From the NCBI RefSeq assembly GCF_000332515.2, contig NZ_AOGZ02000014.1:2062001-2126000 (forward strand): a DNA stretch of 64,000 nucleotides, given 5' to 3'. The notes beneath the pieces were generated by a model. The model did not search any database. It saw nothing but the letters and a program-made list of their open reading frames with translations, and was not told the DNA's origin. The translations under genes and the position numbers were made by a program. Shown one piece after another: positions 1 through 9,313 of the stretch (the first letter of the stretch is position 1; every line of letters begins with the position of its first letter). The stretch comes from Leptospira wolbachii serovar Codice str. CDC (GTDB lineage Bacteria; Spirochaetota; Leptospiria; Leptospirales; Leptospiraceae).

Positions 1-2
1 GA

Positions 3-458
3 GTGTTTCATTTAATGAACAGGCATTTGGTTGGAAAAACAAAAAATCTTTTTATTACTGCTTCCTACGTGTTTATTGATACGGAATCTTATACTGCTAC
101 ATTCAGTAATGCAGGTCACCCAGGTTTTTTTCTGATTCGAAATTCCGAATCGGATGCCATTCATTTGAATGTTAAAGGGAAACCTTTGGGTTTATTTGCT
201 CATTTACCTTTTGCAGAGGAAATGGTGAAACTAGAGCCAGGAGATAGAATCTTACTCTATACCGACGGGATTTTTGATCTACTCAATGAGGATGGTGAAA
301 GTTTCGGTGAGGAAAGACTCAAATCATTGTTATGGGACAATCGATACCAAAAATTTCAAGAATTGGCAACAATAGTGCAAGACTCCCTCTTTAGGTTTTC
401 TTCTGGATGGAAATACCAAATGGATGATTTGAGTTTTCTATTAGTAGAAATTAAATAG
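3..458 (+). CDS. SpoIIE-family serine/threonine phosphatase, C-terminal part (truncated by window edge)
   Basis: This is the end of a PP2C/SpoIIE phosphatase, the class that dephosphorylates STAS anti-sigma antagonists. The visible 151 residues hold the last part of the fold: the FSNAGHP strand and loop, the metal-site segment YTDGIFDLLNEDGESFG, and the closing MDDLSFLLVEI strand, whose DD pair normally binds Mn/Mg. The GDYLD- and GDVxGHG-type motifs must lie upstream, outside the window. The frame is open to the left edge, so the GTG at position 3 is probably internal. It ends before a short gap facing the minus-strand dehydrogenase. The family is clear; the sensor domains are not visible. 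Confidence 0.85.
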   Translation: MFHLMNRHLVGKTKNLFITASYVFIDTESYTATFSNAGHPGFFLIRNSESDAIHLNVKGKPLGLFAHLPFAEEMVKLEPGDRILLYTDGIFDLLNEDGESFGEERLKSLLWDNRYQKFQELATIVQDSLFRFSSGWKYQMDDLSFLLVEIK

Positions 459-533
459 AATGGAACCTAAATTTAAACCTTGGGGTTATCTCTGTTAAAT
501 CCAAAACTATGAGGGCTAATCCGTCAATCGTAT

Positions 534-556
534 ATCCAGAAACTATAATTCTGGAT
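534..556. terminator. weak hairpin over the dehydrogenase stop codon
   Basis: An 8-bp perfect inverted repeat (ATCCAGAA / TTCTGGAT, 7-base loop) spans the stop codon of the minus-strand dehydrogenase, in the gap between it and the plus-strand phosphatase end. Neither side has a T-run, so it may not be an intrinsic terminator. Confidence 0.25.
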
Positions 557-1580
557 TGATGATAAAACGAATGGGATTTCCTTTTTTCTCTTCCAAAGCA
601 TGTAAAAACTCATTGGTTTCTTCTAACTTATGAACTCCGCTAATCGATTTTGTTAAACTTAATTTTTTATCTTTATAAAGTTGAATGAGTTCAGGGATTG
701 CTCTTCTGTCCGATCCATAAGAACCTGTGATTCTAATTTGTCGTTCGATCAGAAAAAATGGCATCGGAATTTCTAATTTGTTTCTACCAATTCCAACAAG
801 GACTATTCGGCCTCCGCGACTCATTGCCCGAACAGAATTTTCTATATTTGGCATATAACCAGAAAAGTCACATAACAGATCTATACCCCCCGATTTTTCT
901 TTTAAAACTTTTCCCACTTGCATGTTTTTTTCAACTAAGATGAGTTCGTCGGCCCCGTAGGCTTTTGCATTTTCTAAGGAACCACTGTCAATGTCGACTG
1001 CAAAGATACGACCGGCTCCTAAAGCTTTTGCAATGGCAACGGCATGGATTCCGAGTCCCCCACAGCCGATGATGGCAACGGTATCGCCAGGTTTGATTTC
1101 ACCTTGGTATTTTACGGCATGGTAAGGAGTGGAGACGGCATCGGCAAGAATGGCCCCCTCTGTAAAAGGAATTTCGTCAGGCAAGTGGTGTAGATATCGT
1201 TCTTCGATTTGTAAGTATTCGGCAAAACCACCCCGTTGGTTGAATCCAAGCACTCCGATTTCTTCGCAAAGATTTTCCCTGCCCGCCAAACAATGTTTAC
1301 ACTTTCCGCAAGAAGTTCCGGCGCTGACTACCACTCGGTCTCCTTTTTTGAACTTAGTGACCTCCTCTCCAATTTCATCCACAACCCCGGATGTTTCATG
1401 TCCAGGGACACAGGGACTATAACTGGCTTTCATTTTTCCATGAAGAACCAAGTGGATGTCTGACCCACAAATTCCACAGGCTTTGACTTTGATTTTTACT
1501 TGGTTGGGAAGAAGAGTAGGGAGATCCAATTCTTGAATTTCAAGAGATCTGGCACCTGCGGGTAAAACTGCTGCTTTCAT
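543..1580 (-). CDS. zinc-dependent alcohol dehydrogenase (MDR family)
   Basis: A 345-residue medium-chain dehydrogenase, the normal family length, oxidising an alcohol or reducing a carbonyl with NAD(P). The catalytic zinc site is visible as CGICGSDIH near residue 36 and GHE near 60. The structural zinc site is complete as CGKCKHCLAGRENLC near residues 91-105. The Rossmann fold follows as GCGGLGIHA near 172, with an acidic residue (AVDID) after the second strand that suggests NAD rather than NADP. The ATG overlaps the stop of the upstream helical protein by four bases (ATGA), so the two are probably one transcript. The substrate cannot be named from sequence. Confidence 0.85.
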   Translation of the reverse strand: MKAAVLPAGARSLEIQELDLPTLLPNQVKIKVKACGICGSDIHLVLHGKMKASYSPCVPGHETSGVVDEIGEEVTKFKKGDRVVVSAGTSCGKCKHCLAGRENLCEEIGVLGFNQRGGFAEYLQIEERYLHHLPDEIPFTEGAILADAVSTPYHAVKYQGEIKPGDTVAIIGCGGLGIHAVAIAKALGAGRIFAVDIDSGSLENAKAYGADELILVEKNMQVGKVLKEKSGGIDLLCDFSGYMPNIENSVRAMSRGGRIVLVGIGRNKLEIPMPFFLIERQIRITGSYGSDRRAIPELIQLYKDKKLSLTKSISGVHKLEETNEFLHALEEKKGNPIRFIINPEL

Positions 1581-2200
1581 TGAAAGATTCCATCTAACTC
1601 CGTCAACATGTCGCTTGCATCCGTTTCATTCAATTGTTCTAACGTTACTTCGATTGTATCAGTGAGATAGTATTTATAATTTTTATATGAGGACAAAAAA
1701 GTTTTTAGTTTCTCTTTTTCATCATCGGAAAGTCGGTTTTCCATATTGAGCTTACATAAGGCAAGAACAGCGAAAGCAGATTTTAATTCATCAGAATTAG
1801 AAGCAATGACAAAGAGTTCGCGAATGTCTAACTCAGCAAAAGTGGGAAGTAAATCGGAGATAAGTTCCATGGCACCGATGGGAATGGCTCGGTCGAGGGA
1901 TTTGACATAATTCAGCAAGACTCGATAACTTTTTGAGTCACCTACATAGGATAAAAGATAAACCATACCAGATAATAGTGATTTATGATATCCCCAACTC
2001 AGTCGACCCGAGTCGGCTTCCCGAATGATTTGGTAAATCATAGTCCAGGTGTTTTTATCACCATCCGCAGCTAATTTCATCAAATCCAAAAGGCGTGATT
2101 CCCAGACCGGTTGGTCCATCTCGGATTTAAGAAGGTCAATGGCTTCCAAAGGGGAAGTTGGTAGTGATCCTAACTTTTGCACAGGTTCCTCTCTCGACAT
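1577..2200 (-). CDS. helical repeat protein of unknown function
   Basis: I do not recognise this 207-residue protein. It has no signal peptide, membrane segment or cysteine cluster. It reads as a string of amphipathic helices of 30-40 residues (for example GMVYLLSYVGDSKSYRVLLNYV and SAFAVLALCKLNMENRLSDD), like HEAT/ARM-type repeats, so a soluble scaffold or binding role is plausible. It is translationally coupled to the downstream zinc dehydrogenase through a 4-base overlap. Its start faces the plus-strand operon beginning at 2283, so the 82-base gap between them should hold divergent promoters. Confidence 0.6.
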   Translation of the reverse strand: MSREEPVQKLGSLPTSPLEAIDLLKSEMDQPVWESRLLDLMKLAADGDKNTWTMIYQIIREADSGRLSWGYHKSLLSGMVYLLSYVGDSKSYRVLLNYVKSLDRAIPIGAMELISDLLPTFAELDIRELFVIASNSDELKSAFAVLALCKLNMENRLSDDEKEKLKTFLSSYKNYKYYLTDTIEVTLEQLNETDASDMLTELDGIFQ

Positions 2201-2282
2201 AATACTAGAATATGAGACGTATAAGTCTTTTCTTTTTTATCATGCTAATGTTTTCTGCGTACGACCGAAACTATTTCCATAG

Positions 2283-3101
2283 ATGAAACGTTTTTCGGTA
2301 ATAATACTACTCTTTCTGACTGCAATTGGAGAGATGACACCGGACCAGTCCAGTTCCAAAGCTACCCAGTTAATCCGTGTTAGCTATGGACTTAAGGACA
2401 ACTACGAGTTTCTACGCATTTTAAATTCTACAATTAGCAATAGGGGGACAGAGGATCAAAAAAAGTACTTCAAACGTTGCGTACAACACCATATAGAATC
2501 TGAAATTCTCCATTTACAAATGGATTTGGGACGTTCCTATGCAGAACTTAGAAGAACACAAGGTTTACTTATCCAACTTTACATTTATGTTTTAGAAGAT
2601 GAAATTGAAGAATTGGAAATTGAATTAGGTCGTCTGGCAAGACTTGCCAATGGCAAAGAAAAAACAGAAACCAAATCTTATCTTCGTTTAGGATATCGTG
2701 AAATTGCTGTTGCAAAACAGAAATTACTCGTAGGAAAAAACATTCGACCTTATTTGTATTTGATGAAACTCCAAGAGTTGTCCTATTCTTTGAAGTCCCT
2801 CAAACAAGCGGAAAAGTACATTGTGCTTCTCGGACTATTACATGATTCTATAGACGAGTTTGATAAAGAAAGTCGTAGTTTTGCAGATCTGGTACATGAA
2901 GTGAACCGAATTATCGTTATCGACCGTGAAAAGTATTTACGTTTGCTCTACGATAGCCATTTTGATTCTTATGGAACTCTTGATTATTATGAACTGATTT
3001 GGAAACAACCTGATTTACATGAATTGGCTGCCGGAATTCCCGGTTTTGATCCATCGTATGTAAGAAACCCAGAAGAAGCAGTTCCATCCACATTTCAATA
3101 G
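2283..3101 (+). CDS. exported helical protein, first gene of the rhomboid/SAHH-like operon
   Basis: No family is recognised. The first ~20 residues (MKRFSVIILLFLTAIGEM) look like a signal peptide or membrane anchor. The remaining ~250 residues are strongly helical and charged, with coiled-coil-like stretches near 75-125 (EDEIEELEIELGRLARL). A TAG lies immediately before the ATG, so the start cannot move upstream in frame. No good ribosome site is seen. A 24-codon reading frame (2212-2286, beginning MRRISLFFFIMLMF) overlaps this start as ATGA and could couple translation. The stop is 2 bases before the rhomboid start, so the protein may be a partner or substrate of that protease; this is inference. 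Confidence 0.6.
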   Translation: MKRFSVIILLFLTAIGEMTPDQSSSKATQLIRVSYGLKDNYEFLRILNSTISNRGTEDQKKYFKRCVQHHIESEILHLQMDLGRSYAELRRTQGLLIQLYIYVLEDEIEELEIELGRLARLANGKEKTETKSYLRLGYREIAVAKQKLLVGKNIRPYLYLMKLQELSYSLKSLKQAEKYIVLLGLLHDSIDEFDKESRSFADLVHEVNRIIVIDREKYLRLLYDSHFDSYGTLDYYELIWKQPDLHELAAGIPGFDPSYVRNPEEAVPSTFQ

Positions 3102-3103
3102 TT

Positions 3104-3766
3104 ATGCGATCATTTATTTGGGAATTCCCCCTCACTGCTGGTTTTTCTTTATTTCTTTTTTTGTTATACCCGATTGTTTCTATTTTTTTTCCAGATTTGA
3201 TCGGGCCATATTTTATCGCAACACCGGGAGAATTGGAACCAATCAATTGGATTCTATCTACTTTCTTCCACGGATCGGGAGCTCATCTTCTTTCTAATTT
3301 ATTTTTTCTCCTGCTACTCGGTCGAGTTGTAGAAAATCGAGTGGGTAAGGGGAAGTGGCTTCTTTTTTATTTTATGGCAGGAATATTATCAGTGTTAGGT
3401 GATGGAGTTGTTAGGGGACTAATTTTGGGAGATAGAACCCCTATCGTGGGAGCAAGTGGGGCCATTTCTGGTTTGGCATCTGCGGCAACATTACTTTCTC
3501 CTTTTCGTTTTCCCATATCAAAAAGAAAGTCCATTCCCTTTCCCGTGTTTCTATTTGGTTGGATGATGGTCTATTCTGATGTTACTAATTTGTTTGCGCG
3601 CGACCAAGTGGCACACTGGGCTCATCTTGGCGGTTTTTTCTCCGTCTTTGTTACGAGTTACTTACTCGGTGATAAAGAGAGGCGAGAAATCAGACAGGGC
3701 TTTCTTTTGAACTTTACCTTTTTTACATTGACTATCATTCTTCTTTTTTTTATCAACAATAGGTAA
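3104..3766 (+). CDS. rhomboid-family intramembrane serine protease
   Basis: A 220-residue polytopic membrane protein with the rhomboid catalytic dyad. Ser118 lies in GASGAISG and His174 in HWAHLGGF; the HGSGAHLLSN segment near residue 58 matches the family's conserved first catalytic-core helix. About six hydrophobic helices fit the basic six-helix rhomboid core. Rhomboids cut single-pass membrane proteins within or near the bilayer. It sits 2 bases after the exported helical protein, and its stop shares one base with the next start (TAATG), so it is in the middle of a tightly packed operon. The start codon lies inside a copy of the GTTATGCGA repeat described in the findings. Confidence 0.88.
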   Translation: MRSFIWEFPLTAGFSLFLFLLYPIVSIFFPDLIGPYFIATPGELEPINWILSTFFHGSGAHLLSNLFFLLLLGRVVENRVGKGKWLLFYFMAGILSVLGDGVVRGLILGDRTPIVGASGAISGLASAATLLSPFRFPISKRKSIPFPVFLFGWMMVYSDVTNLFARDQVAHWAHLGGFFSVFVTSYLLGDKERREIRQGFLLNFTFFTLTIILLFFINNR

Positions 3767-5208
3767 TGAACCTAAAATTCCGAGCGAAGGATTACACATC
3801 CGGTGACTCGTTTGAATCAGCAGAATACGAGTATTTTGGCAATGAAACGGAAGGTTGGGAGATCAAACGAAATGGTAGTCCCTACCTCCATTTAGGACCT
3901 GGTTATATCCCTCTCAAAACGATTTCTTGCGGTGTTTGCTCCACAGACATTGACCGACGTTTTTTACCTTTCCCCCTCCCGCAAATCATTGGTCATGAAG
4001 TCCTAGCAGAAGGTCTTGGTGAGAACCAAGGCAAACAGTTTGTTGTCGAAATCAACGACACCTTTGAGGCTCGTGGAGACAAAAACTTGGATGCCTTTTG
4101 TAAAGAAGGAATCCCGACCCATTCCCCGGAAAGAAGAGTGCTTGGGATCGATCGACTTCCAGGAGGTTTTGGTCCTTATATTTTAGCACCGATCCATGCG
4201 GCCATTTCCTTGGAAGGAGTTTCTCCAAAAGCTGCGGTTCTTATGGAACCTTTTGCAGCCGCCTTACAAGCGATCCTTGCTTCTCCTCCAAAATCGGGGG
4301 ATCATGTGGCAGTCCTTGGACCACGTCGTCTAGGGAGTTTAATTTTAGCAGCTCTTGCTTCTTATCGGAAAACAAATCAGTCAAATTTTCGCATAACAGC
4401 AATTACTCGCCACGATCATTTAGTAATTTTATCCAAAGCCATGGGTGCCGACGAAATTGTTGATCTTCGAAAAACTGATTTTACCGAATTAAAAAACAAA
4501 TTTGATATAGTTTATGATACAACTTCCACAGCTTCCGGTTTTGAATCTGCACTACAAATTGCCAAACGCGAAGTCCATCTCAAAACAACCAATGGCCAAG
4601 TGATGGCAGGAATTGCCCATTTGACAGAACTTGTAGTCGATGAACTTTCAATCCTCCCTTATTCAGAGTCCAATACATTGTTTCATTGGCAAAAGGAAAC
4701 TCGCAAAAACCAGAATGTATTTGTGTTTAGTAGTGTATCGGAAACCATCAAAGAAAATCTAAAAAAACAATTCATTGTATTTGAGGGAAGTTCTTCGGAT
4801 GGAGAAACTATTTTAAATTCGGATGTTTTTTCCAATAAACTTCCTCGGTTTGACCTTGTTGTTGTATCGAATCCTGATGAGTTGAGTCTTGCCATCCGAC
4901 CCAATCCCAATCATGAAAATTCCTTAGTTCGTCCGAGAGGAGCAATCCTAGTAGACTCTACTAACTCCAAAAATTGGCCAGATAATTCTAGTTTGGTGGC
5001 TAAGTTCTTTGCCAATGGAAAAGAAATTCATAGTTCCCGTTGTGGAGATTTTCATATCGCAATCTCACTACTCCGTGACAATCCTGACATCACAAAGGCA
5101 CTCGAGACAAATTTGATTTCTCATCGGTTTTCATCGGACCAATTGGAATTGGCTTATTCGACAGCAAAAGATCCATCCAGTGTTAAGGTAGTGGTTGATT
5201 TTACATAA
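3766..5208 (+). CDS. divergent MDR dehydrogenase with ~120-residue insertion and no structural zinc site
   Basis: The N-terminal half is MDR-like: catalytic zinc residues in CGVCSTD (Cys58) and GHE (His77, Glu78), then a LPGGFGPYI segment, and a Rossmann motif modified to LGPRRLGSL. At 480 residues it is well over the usual 340-370; the extra sequence lies roughly at 285-400. The stretch that normally carries four structural-zinc cysteines (about 91-113) has only Cys112. Glycine-rich NAD-binding is also altered (GPRRLG for GxGxxG), so cofactor use should be doubted. It follows the rhomboid with a 1-base overlap and precedes the SAHH-like gene by 4 bases. It may act on the same substrate as that protein; the substrate is unknown. 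Confidence 0.7.
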   Translation: MNLKFRAKDYTSGDSFESAEYEYFGNETEGWEIKRNGSPYLHLGPGYIPLKTISCGVCSTDIDRRFLPFPLPQIIGHEVLAEGLGENQGKQFVVEINDTFEARGDKNLDAFCKEGIPTHSPERRVLGIDRLPGGFGPYILAPIHAAISLEGVSPKAAVLMEPFAAALQAILASPPKSGDHVAVLGPRRLGSLILAALASYRKTNQSNFRITAITRHDHLVILSKAMGADEIVDLRKTDFTELKNKFDIVYDTTSTASGFESALQIAKREVHLKTTNGQVMAGIAHLTELVVDELSILPYSESNTLFHWQKETRKNQNVFVFSSVSETIKENLKKQFIVFEGSSSDGETILNSDVFSNKLPRFDLVVVSNPDELSLAIRPNPNHENSLVRPRGAILVDSTNSKNWPDNSSLVAKFFANGKEIHSSRCGDFHIAISLLRDNPDITKALETNLISHRFSSDQLELAYSTAKDPSSVKVVVDFT

Positions 5209-5212
5209 AACT

Positions 5213-7663
5213 ATGACAGAACCGAATCAGATACATACTTCTTTAGGACCCGTGCTTGTACCTGTGGAAGATGGCCTTTGGGAGATAGACCTCACACATT
5301 TAAGAATTTTTTTTGGACTTTCGATTCTTTCTCGGACAATTGGGGAAGAAATTGGAAACCAATTAAATTCTCTTCCCGGTGATTTATCTTTTACTTATAA
5401 AATCAATCCGAACATCAACCATGAGTTAGTGGATATGCATATCCAACATGTCCAGGTTTTTGCAAGAGCCGGAATTTTGAAAGATTGGGTTTTGTTTCGA
5501 GAGCAATTTGAAGAGAATTTACGTTTTGTATTTGGATCTTTTCAACAACAATCGGTAGCAAAAAAAATCCATCCAGAATTTTACGGAGAAGATCCCAACA
5601 GGAATTCTTCTGTATCTTTGTTATTTCCATTTGAGGCGGACTTTGTCCACCCTTCAGGTTATTACATACTGATGGAAAGGGTCGCAAGCCAATACCGCAT
5701 AGGTGACTTTTTTCTTCGCATAACAATAGATACACAAGAAGATGGATGTTTGAATTTAGCAAATATCAAACATGAAATCATTAGTGATGCACATACAAGA
5801 ACTTACATTGCGGGAGCTTCTAAAATTAGCGAATCTTTAAGCAATGGTATGATCAATGCGGCCCAAAAGGGAGAAACTTTTTATGAAGAAGAGAATAGCC
5901 ATTTTAGTAAGGTATTCTCGCAAATCGAAAAAACCCCCCTCGGAAAACTCACAAACATCAATTTTTATTGGGAAGAACAATACCGAAACTTGATTTTGAG
6001 TTCGGATCCAAGTGTTTCTTTATCGATTCTAAAAAAACTTTTCCTTTTATTGGAAGATTCTTCTGCTTCTAAAAAAATCAAAGAGGGGAATACCATTCGC
6101 GCCCTTATTGGTAAGGTTTCAGTTTACGTTGATCTTTCCCGTTTGGATCGTGTTTTGAACTTTAGCATCAATCAGAAGAGAACCTTACTCGATTCTTCAT
6201 TTTATCTGAAACGAATGCCTTTATTGGAACAAATTGCAAATTCCAACGGCCATAATTTTAGTTTTGAAGGAATTAATGTTTTTTTAATTCATCACATTAC
6301 TTCTGAAATTATTTCACTCATTGAAGCTTTTCGACGATTAAAAGTAAATTCTTTGGACGTTGCTTTTGTTAAATATGGTGGAAACATCCCTCCTGTGTAT
6401 TTGGATATTTTGTTGGATATTCCAACAGAAATGTTTTTTATGGCGGGTCTTGAATTCAAACTTACTAAAAACAACACTCCTTATTATGGAGTATCCCCTT
6501 TGTATAGCGATTTTGAAATCCATTCCGCGTTCCGCCATAAACTGGAAGATGCTAGATTAGGTTTTTTCGATGCAATGAGGAGATTGGCAGTGTTTTTGTT
6601 CTTAAATAAGTTGCTGTCAATTATTCCTAAAAATGAAAAATTAATTTTGATTGAAGACGGTGGTTACGTTGCTCCGATTCTAAATGAACGTGCATTAGAT
6701 GGAGTTTCCTTTGGGGCAGTTTTAGATGAGTTTTGGGTAGAAACAAAAGATCGTTCCCTTAAAGACAAGCCATTCAGCGAAATTCTAAAAACCTATGTCA
6801 TTGGTACGGTTGAGCACACTCGAAACGGTTATGATCGTTTGGTGAAAGTGAAAGAAGAGAAGAAGTCTTTATTTTTACCTGCCTTTTCCATTGCCATCTC
6901 TAAAGAAAAAACACAAGAAGAATCTAAGGAAGTTGCTCGTTCCATTTTGAATGCCTTGGACAACACTTTGCACGGAATCGGAAAGGTTTTATCAAAAAGA
7001 AAAGTTCTACTGCTCGGGTCAAAAGGAAACATTGGTGGTTTTTTAAAACAATACCTAATTGGCGGCTTCCTTCATGAAAATAATCTAGATATCTTAGAAG
7101 TGGATAGAAAATTAAAATCAGAGTCGAGATACATAAAATCAGATTTCTCTCATGTATCAGATTCTGAATTTGCAGAAATTGATCTTCTTATTGGTGTTAC
7201 TGGTGAATCCATTATTTCGCCCAAAACTTGGGAATCGTGGATACTGAATAGTAAACATAAACAATTGTTTATTGCCTCCGGTTCTACAAAAACAGTAGAA
7301 TTTGCTGATTTTATCAAATGGATTAATGAATTAAATCTATCCGAAAATCCAAAGTTAAGCGGTGAAGATTTGACTATTTCCTTTCATCGGATTTTAGATC
7401 CGCAAACGCAAATGGATTTGGGATCTAGAATTCTTTTTAGGATAGAGAAAAAACAAATCGAAAAAGAAGTGTTTCTTATTAGTGATGGAAGTCCGGTGAA
7501 CTTCTTGTTTTTTGGAGTTCCGACAGAATCGATGGATCCAATCATTTCGCAACTTGCTAGTGTATCCTTAGGTATGGTTCAATATTATAAATCGCAAAAA
7601 CTTCCGAAACCGGAGTTGTATGCAGTAGATCACCAAATCGATGTTTGGGGAAAATTTCTGTGA
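5213..7663 (+). CDS. large S-adenosylhomocysteine-hydrolase-like protein with unknown N-terminal domain
   Basis: I choose the ATG at 5213 (816 residues) over the TTG at 5195, which overlaps the previous gene. Residues from ~335 parallel AdoHcy hydrolase: [17 protein letters not shown] (for the family's HMT motif); EDGGYVAP near 481 (for DDGGDL); GTVEHTRNG near 532 (for SEETTTG); [12 protein letters not shown] (for the segment ending in the catalytic Lys/Asp); [11 protein letters not shown] near 596 (for the NAD-binding GYGDVGKG); and VTGESII (for TTGxxDI). The C-terminal NAD-binding lysine/tyrosine tail of true AdoHcyase is absent. Residues 1-330 match nothing I know. It is therefore a fusion or remote paralogue, and catalytic activity on AdoHcy is doubtful. 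Its stop overlaps the Nudix start (GTGA). Confidence 0.65.
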   Translation: MTEPNQIHTSLGPVLVPVEDGLWEIDLTHLRIFFGLSILSRTIGEEIGNQLNSLPGDLSFTYKINPNINHELVDMHIQHVQVFARAGILKDWVLFREQFEENLRFVFGSFQQQSVAKKIHPEFYGEDPNRNSSVSLLFPFEADFVHPSGYYILMERVASQYRIGDFFLRITIDTQEDGCLNLANIKHEIISDAHTRTYIAGASKISESLSNGMINAAQKGETFYEEENSHFSKVFSQIEKTPLGKLTNINFYWEEQYRNLILSSDPSVSLSILKKLFLLLEDSSASKKIKEGNTIRALIGKVSVYVDLSRLDRVLNFSINQKRTLLDSSFYLKRMPLLEQIANSNGHNFSFEGINVFLIHHITSEIISLIEAFRRLKVNSLDVAFVKYGGNIPPVYLDILLDIPTEMFFMAGLEFKLTKNNTPYYGVSPLYSDFEIHSAFRHKLEDARLGFFDAMRRLAVFLFLNKLLSIIPKNEKLILIEDGGYVAPILNERALDGVSFGAVLDEFWVETKDRSLKDKPFSEILKTYVIGTVEHTRNGYDRLVKVKEEKKSLFLPAFSIAISKEKTQEESKEVARSILNALDNTLHGIGKVLSKRKVLLLGSKGNIGGFLKQYLIGGFLHENNLDILEVDRKLKSESRYIKSDFSHVSDSEFAEIDLLIGVTGESIISPKTWESWILNSKHKQLFIASGSTKTVEFADFIKWINELNLSENPKLSGEDLTISFHRILDPQTQMDLGSRILFRIEKKQIEKEVFLISDGSPVNFLFFGVPTESMDPIISQLASVSLGMVQYYKSQKLPKPELYAVDHQIDVWGKFL

Positions 7664-8082
7664 GTAAACATGGTTTTTTTCAAATTACACAAAAGTTGTT
7701 TCTTCGCAATGGGAATCAATTGTTGGTTTTACGAGATAGAAAGTCCGGTCACGGTGATCTTCCTGGTGGCCGGATGAACGAAGATGAATTTTTTTCTGAC
7801 TGGTCCGAGAGTATTTTTCGGGAAGTTTCCGAAGAATTAGGAGACCAAATTAAAATTGATGTAAATCCTGAACCAATTTTTATTCATAAACATAGGGTGA
7901 ATGATGGAAATTTCCCTTGTGTCATCATTGCTTATTCCGCCAAACTTGTGGGTGGAATCATTCAGTTATCTGATGAACACGACTTTATGGATTGGGTTGA
8001 TGTAACAACTTTTGATCCATCCAATCTTTTTTCGGAGTATATGTTGGATGCAGTCCAACTTTATTTAAAAAAATATGCATAA
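7660..8082 (+). CDS. Nudix hydrolase with a lengthened Nudix box
   Basis: A 140-residue Nudix-fold protein that would hydrolyse a nucleoside diphosphate linked to another moiety. The GTG at 7660 overlaps the previous stop as GTGA and has GGGGAAAA upstream, so I prefer it to the TTG at 7645. The box is visible as [12 protein letters not shown] then REVSEELGD. The Mg-binding REVSEELG half is intact, but ten rather than seven residues separate the first Glu from it. This gap is unusual and could make the first Glu assignment wrong. It lies between the SAHH-like gene and the nitrilase-like gene, which overlaps its end by 8 bases, so it probably serves the same pathway or removes its by-products. 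Confidence 0.8.
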   Translation: MSKHGFFQITQKLFLRNGNQLLVLRDRKSGHGDLPGGRMNEDEFFSDWSESIFREVSEELGDQIKIDVNPEPIFIHKHRVNDGNFPCVIIAYSAKLVGGIIQLSDEHDFMDWVDVTTFDPSNLFSEYMLDAVQLYLKKYA

Positions 8083-9214
8083 TTTATATGTTCCGCCTTA
8101 TAAAATTCTTCTCTTTATCATTTTGTTTGGTTTCGGTTTTTTTTCTGCCTCATTTCTAAAAGATGATCAAACTACATTACCAAAATTTGATATTCCAAAA
8201 CCAGATATTAGTTTTGATTTCAAATTTGATTTTAATTTTAGCAAACCTGAAGTGGATGAAGATATTTCGAAACCTACAAAGTCATGGAATGATGTAGCAA
8301 TTCAAACCAATGGAACAGACCGAAAGTATGGAAATCTAGTCGGAATTCAGTTGGTTTTACAACCGGAAGACTTTGTTAAAGAAGAGTGGTGGCGAGAAAG
8401 AATCGAAGAAACTTTTAAAAAAGGAAAAGTCGCTGGAATTTTTGATCGCAAAACAATAGTTATCCTACCTGAACATACGGGAACAGGATTATTGTTCCTA
8501 GATGAAAAATCCAAATTTTTAAATGCAGATTCGTTGGAATTAGCTTTAAAATCCAAAGGGGAAACCTTTACCGTTTCTGATTTGTTTTATTTAAAAGCAG
8601 AAAAAATGGCGGAAGTATATGTTCGAACATTTTCTGAATTAGCAAAGGAATATAATGTTCCCGTTTTAGCAGGAACTATCATTTTACCAAATCCAAAGAT
8701 TGTAAAAGGAAGTCTTGTCCTCGACCCCAAAGGCCCATTGTACAACGTTGCGGTACCATTTTCTGCTGATGGAAAGTTGATGGATCCGCTTGTTAAAAAA
8801 TCACTATTAACAGAAGAAGAATTAAAATTTCTTTCTGCAGGAGAAATCGCTCAGGACCGTGTTTGGGTTGTGCCGGGATGGAAGGTCGCCATCCTCATTG
8901 GTCAAGAAGTCTTTGATATTAATATATATAACCGTCTCGTCGGAAAACCAATCGATGGTTTAATTTCTCCATCAGCAACATATCCAAATATGAAATGGCA
9001 ATCGTTAGATTTAGAAGATCCTAATGTTTGGAAACAAGAGGGGATGGCAAAGTATATTAAATCAACGAAAGCACAAGACCTTGTGCAAGTGTTCTTAGCC
9101 GGGCATTTATATGGAAAAAACTGGAACGGAAAAACTTTTAATCTTCGCGACTTTGCCAACGAGGATCAGGTTGGGTCGGTAGAAAGTCCTACGATCTTAA
9201 ACTTGTACTTTTAA
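8075..9214 (+). CDS. membrane-anchored nitrilase-fold protein lacking the catalytic cysteine
   Basis: A 379-residue protein with one N-terminal membrane helix (residues ~9-28), a charged linker, then a carbon-nitrogen-hydrolase-like fold. The family triad Glu-Lys-Cys is only partly present: Glu133 in VILPEHTG, Lys241/242 in PLVKKSLL, but Gly276 in KVAILIGQE where active members have ICYD/ICxE. The Lys-to-Cys spacing of 35 residues fits the family, so the alignment is credible. It is likely a non-catalytic relative, perhaps binding a ligand outside or at the membrane. It is the last gene of the operon starting at 2283. Nitrilase fold is my call; I could not run a structure search. Confidence 0.6.
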   Translation: MHNLYVPPYKILLFIILFGFGFFSASFLKDDQTTLPKFDIPKPDISFDFKFDFNFSKPEVDEDISKPTKSWNDVAIQTNGTDRKYGNLVGIQLVLQPEDFVKEEWWRERIEETFKKGKVAGIFDRKTIVILPEHTGTGLLFLDEKSKFLNADSLELALKSKGETFTVSDLFYLKAEKMAEVYVRTFSELAKEYNVPVLAGTIILPNPKIVKGSLVLDPKGPLYNVAVPFSADGKLMDPLVKKSLLTEEELKFLSAGEIAQDRVWVVPGWKVAILIGQEVFDINIYNRLVGKPIDGLISPSATYPNMKWQSLDLEDPNVWKQEGMAKYIKSTKAQDLVQVFLAGHLYGKNWNGKTFNLRDFANEDQVGSVESPTILNLYF

Positions 9215-9313
9215 TTTTCTGGGGATAATGCAGTTTTTTAAATCGTTAATTTTGAGATCGGGTATAAAATCGATTTGACAGCGCATACCTTTCCACAAAA
9301 AATTTTCAGAGTC

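Noticed and set aside
2212..2286. 24-codon reading frame MRRISLFFFIMLMF before the helical protein
   Set aside because: It overlaps the next start as ATGA and might be a coupling peptide, but is too short and weakly supported to list as a gene.
9275..9313. TTGACA at 9275 as a -35 box for the small Cys protein
   Set aside because: No matching -10 at the right spacing and it is too close to the start codon.
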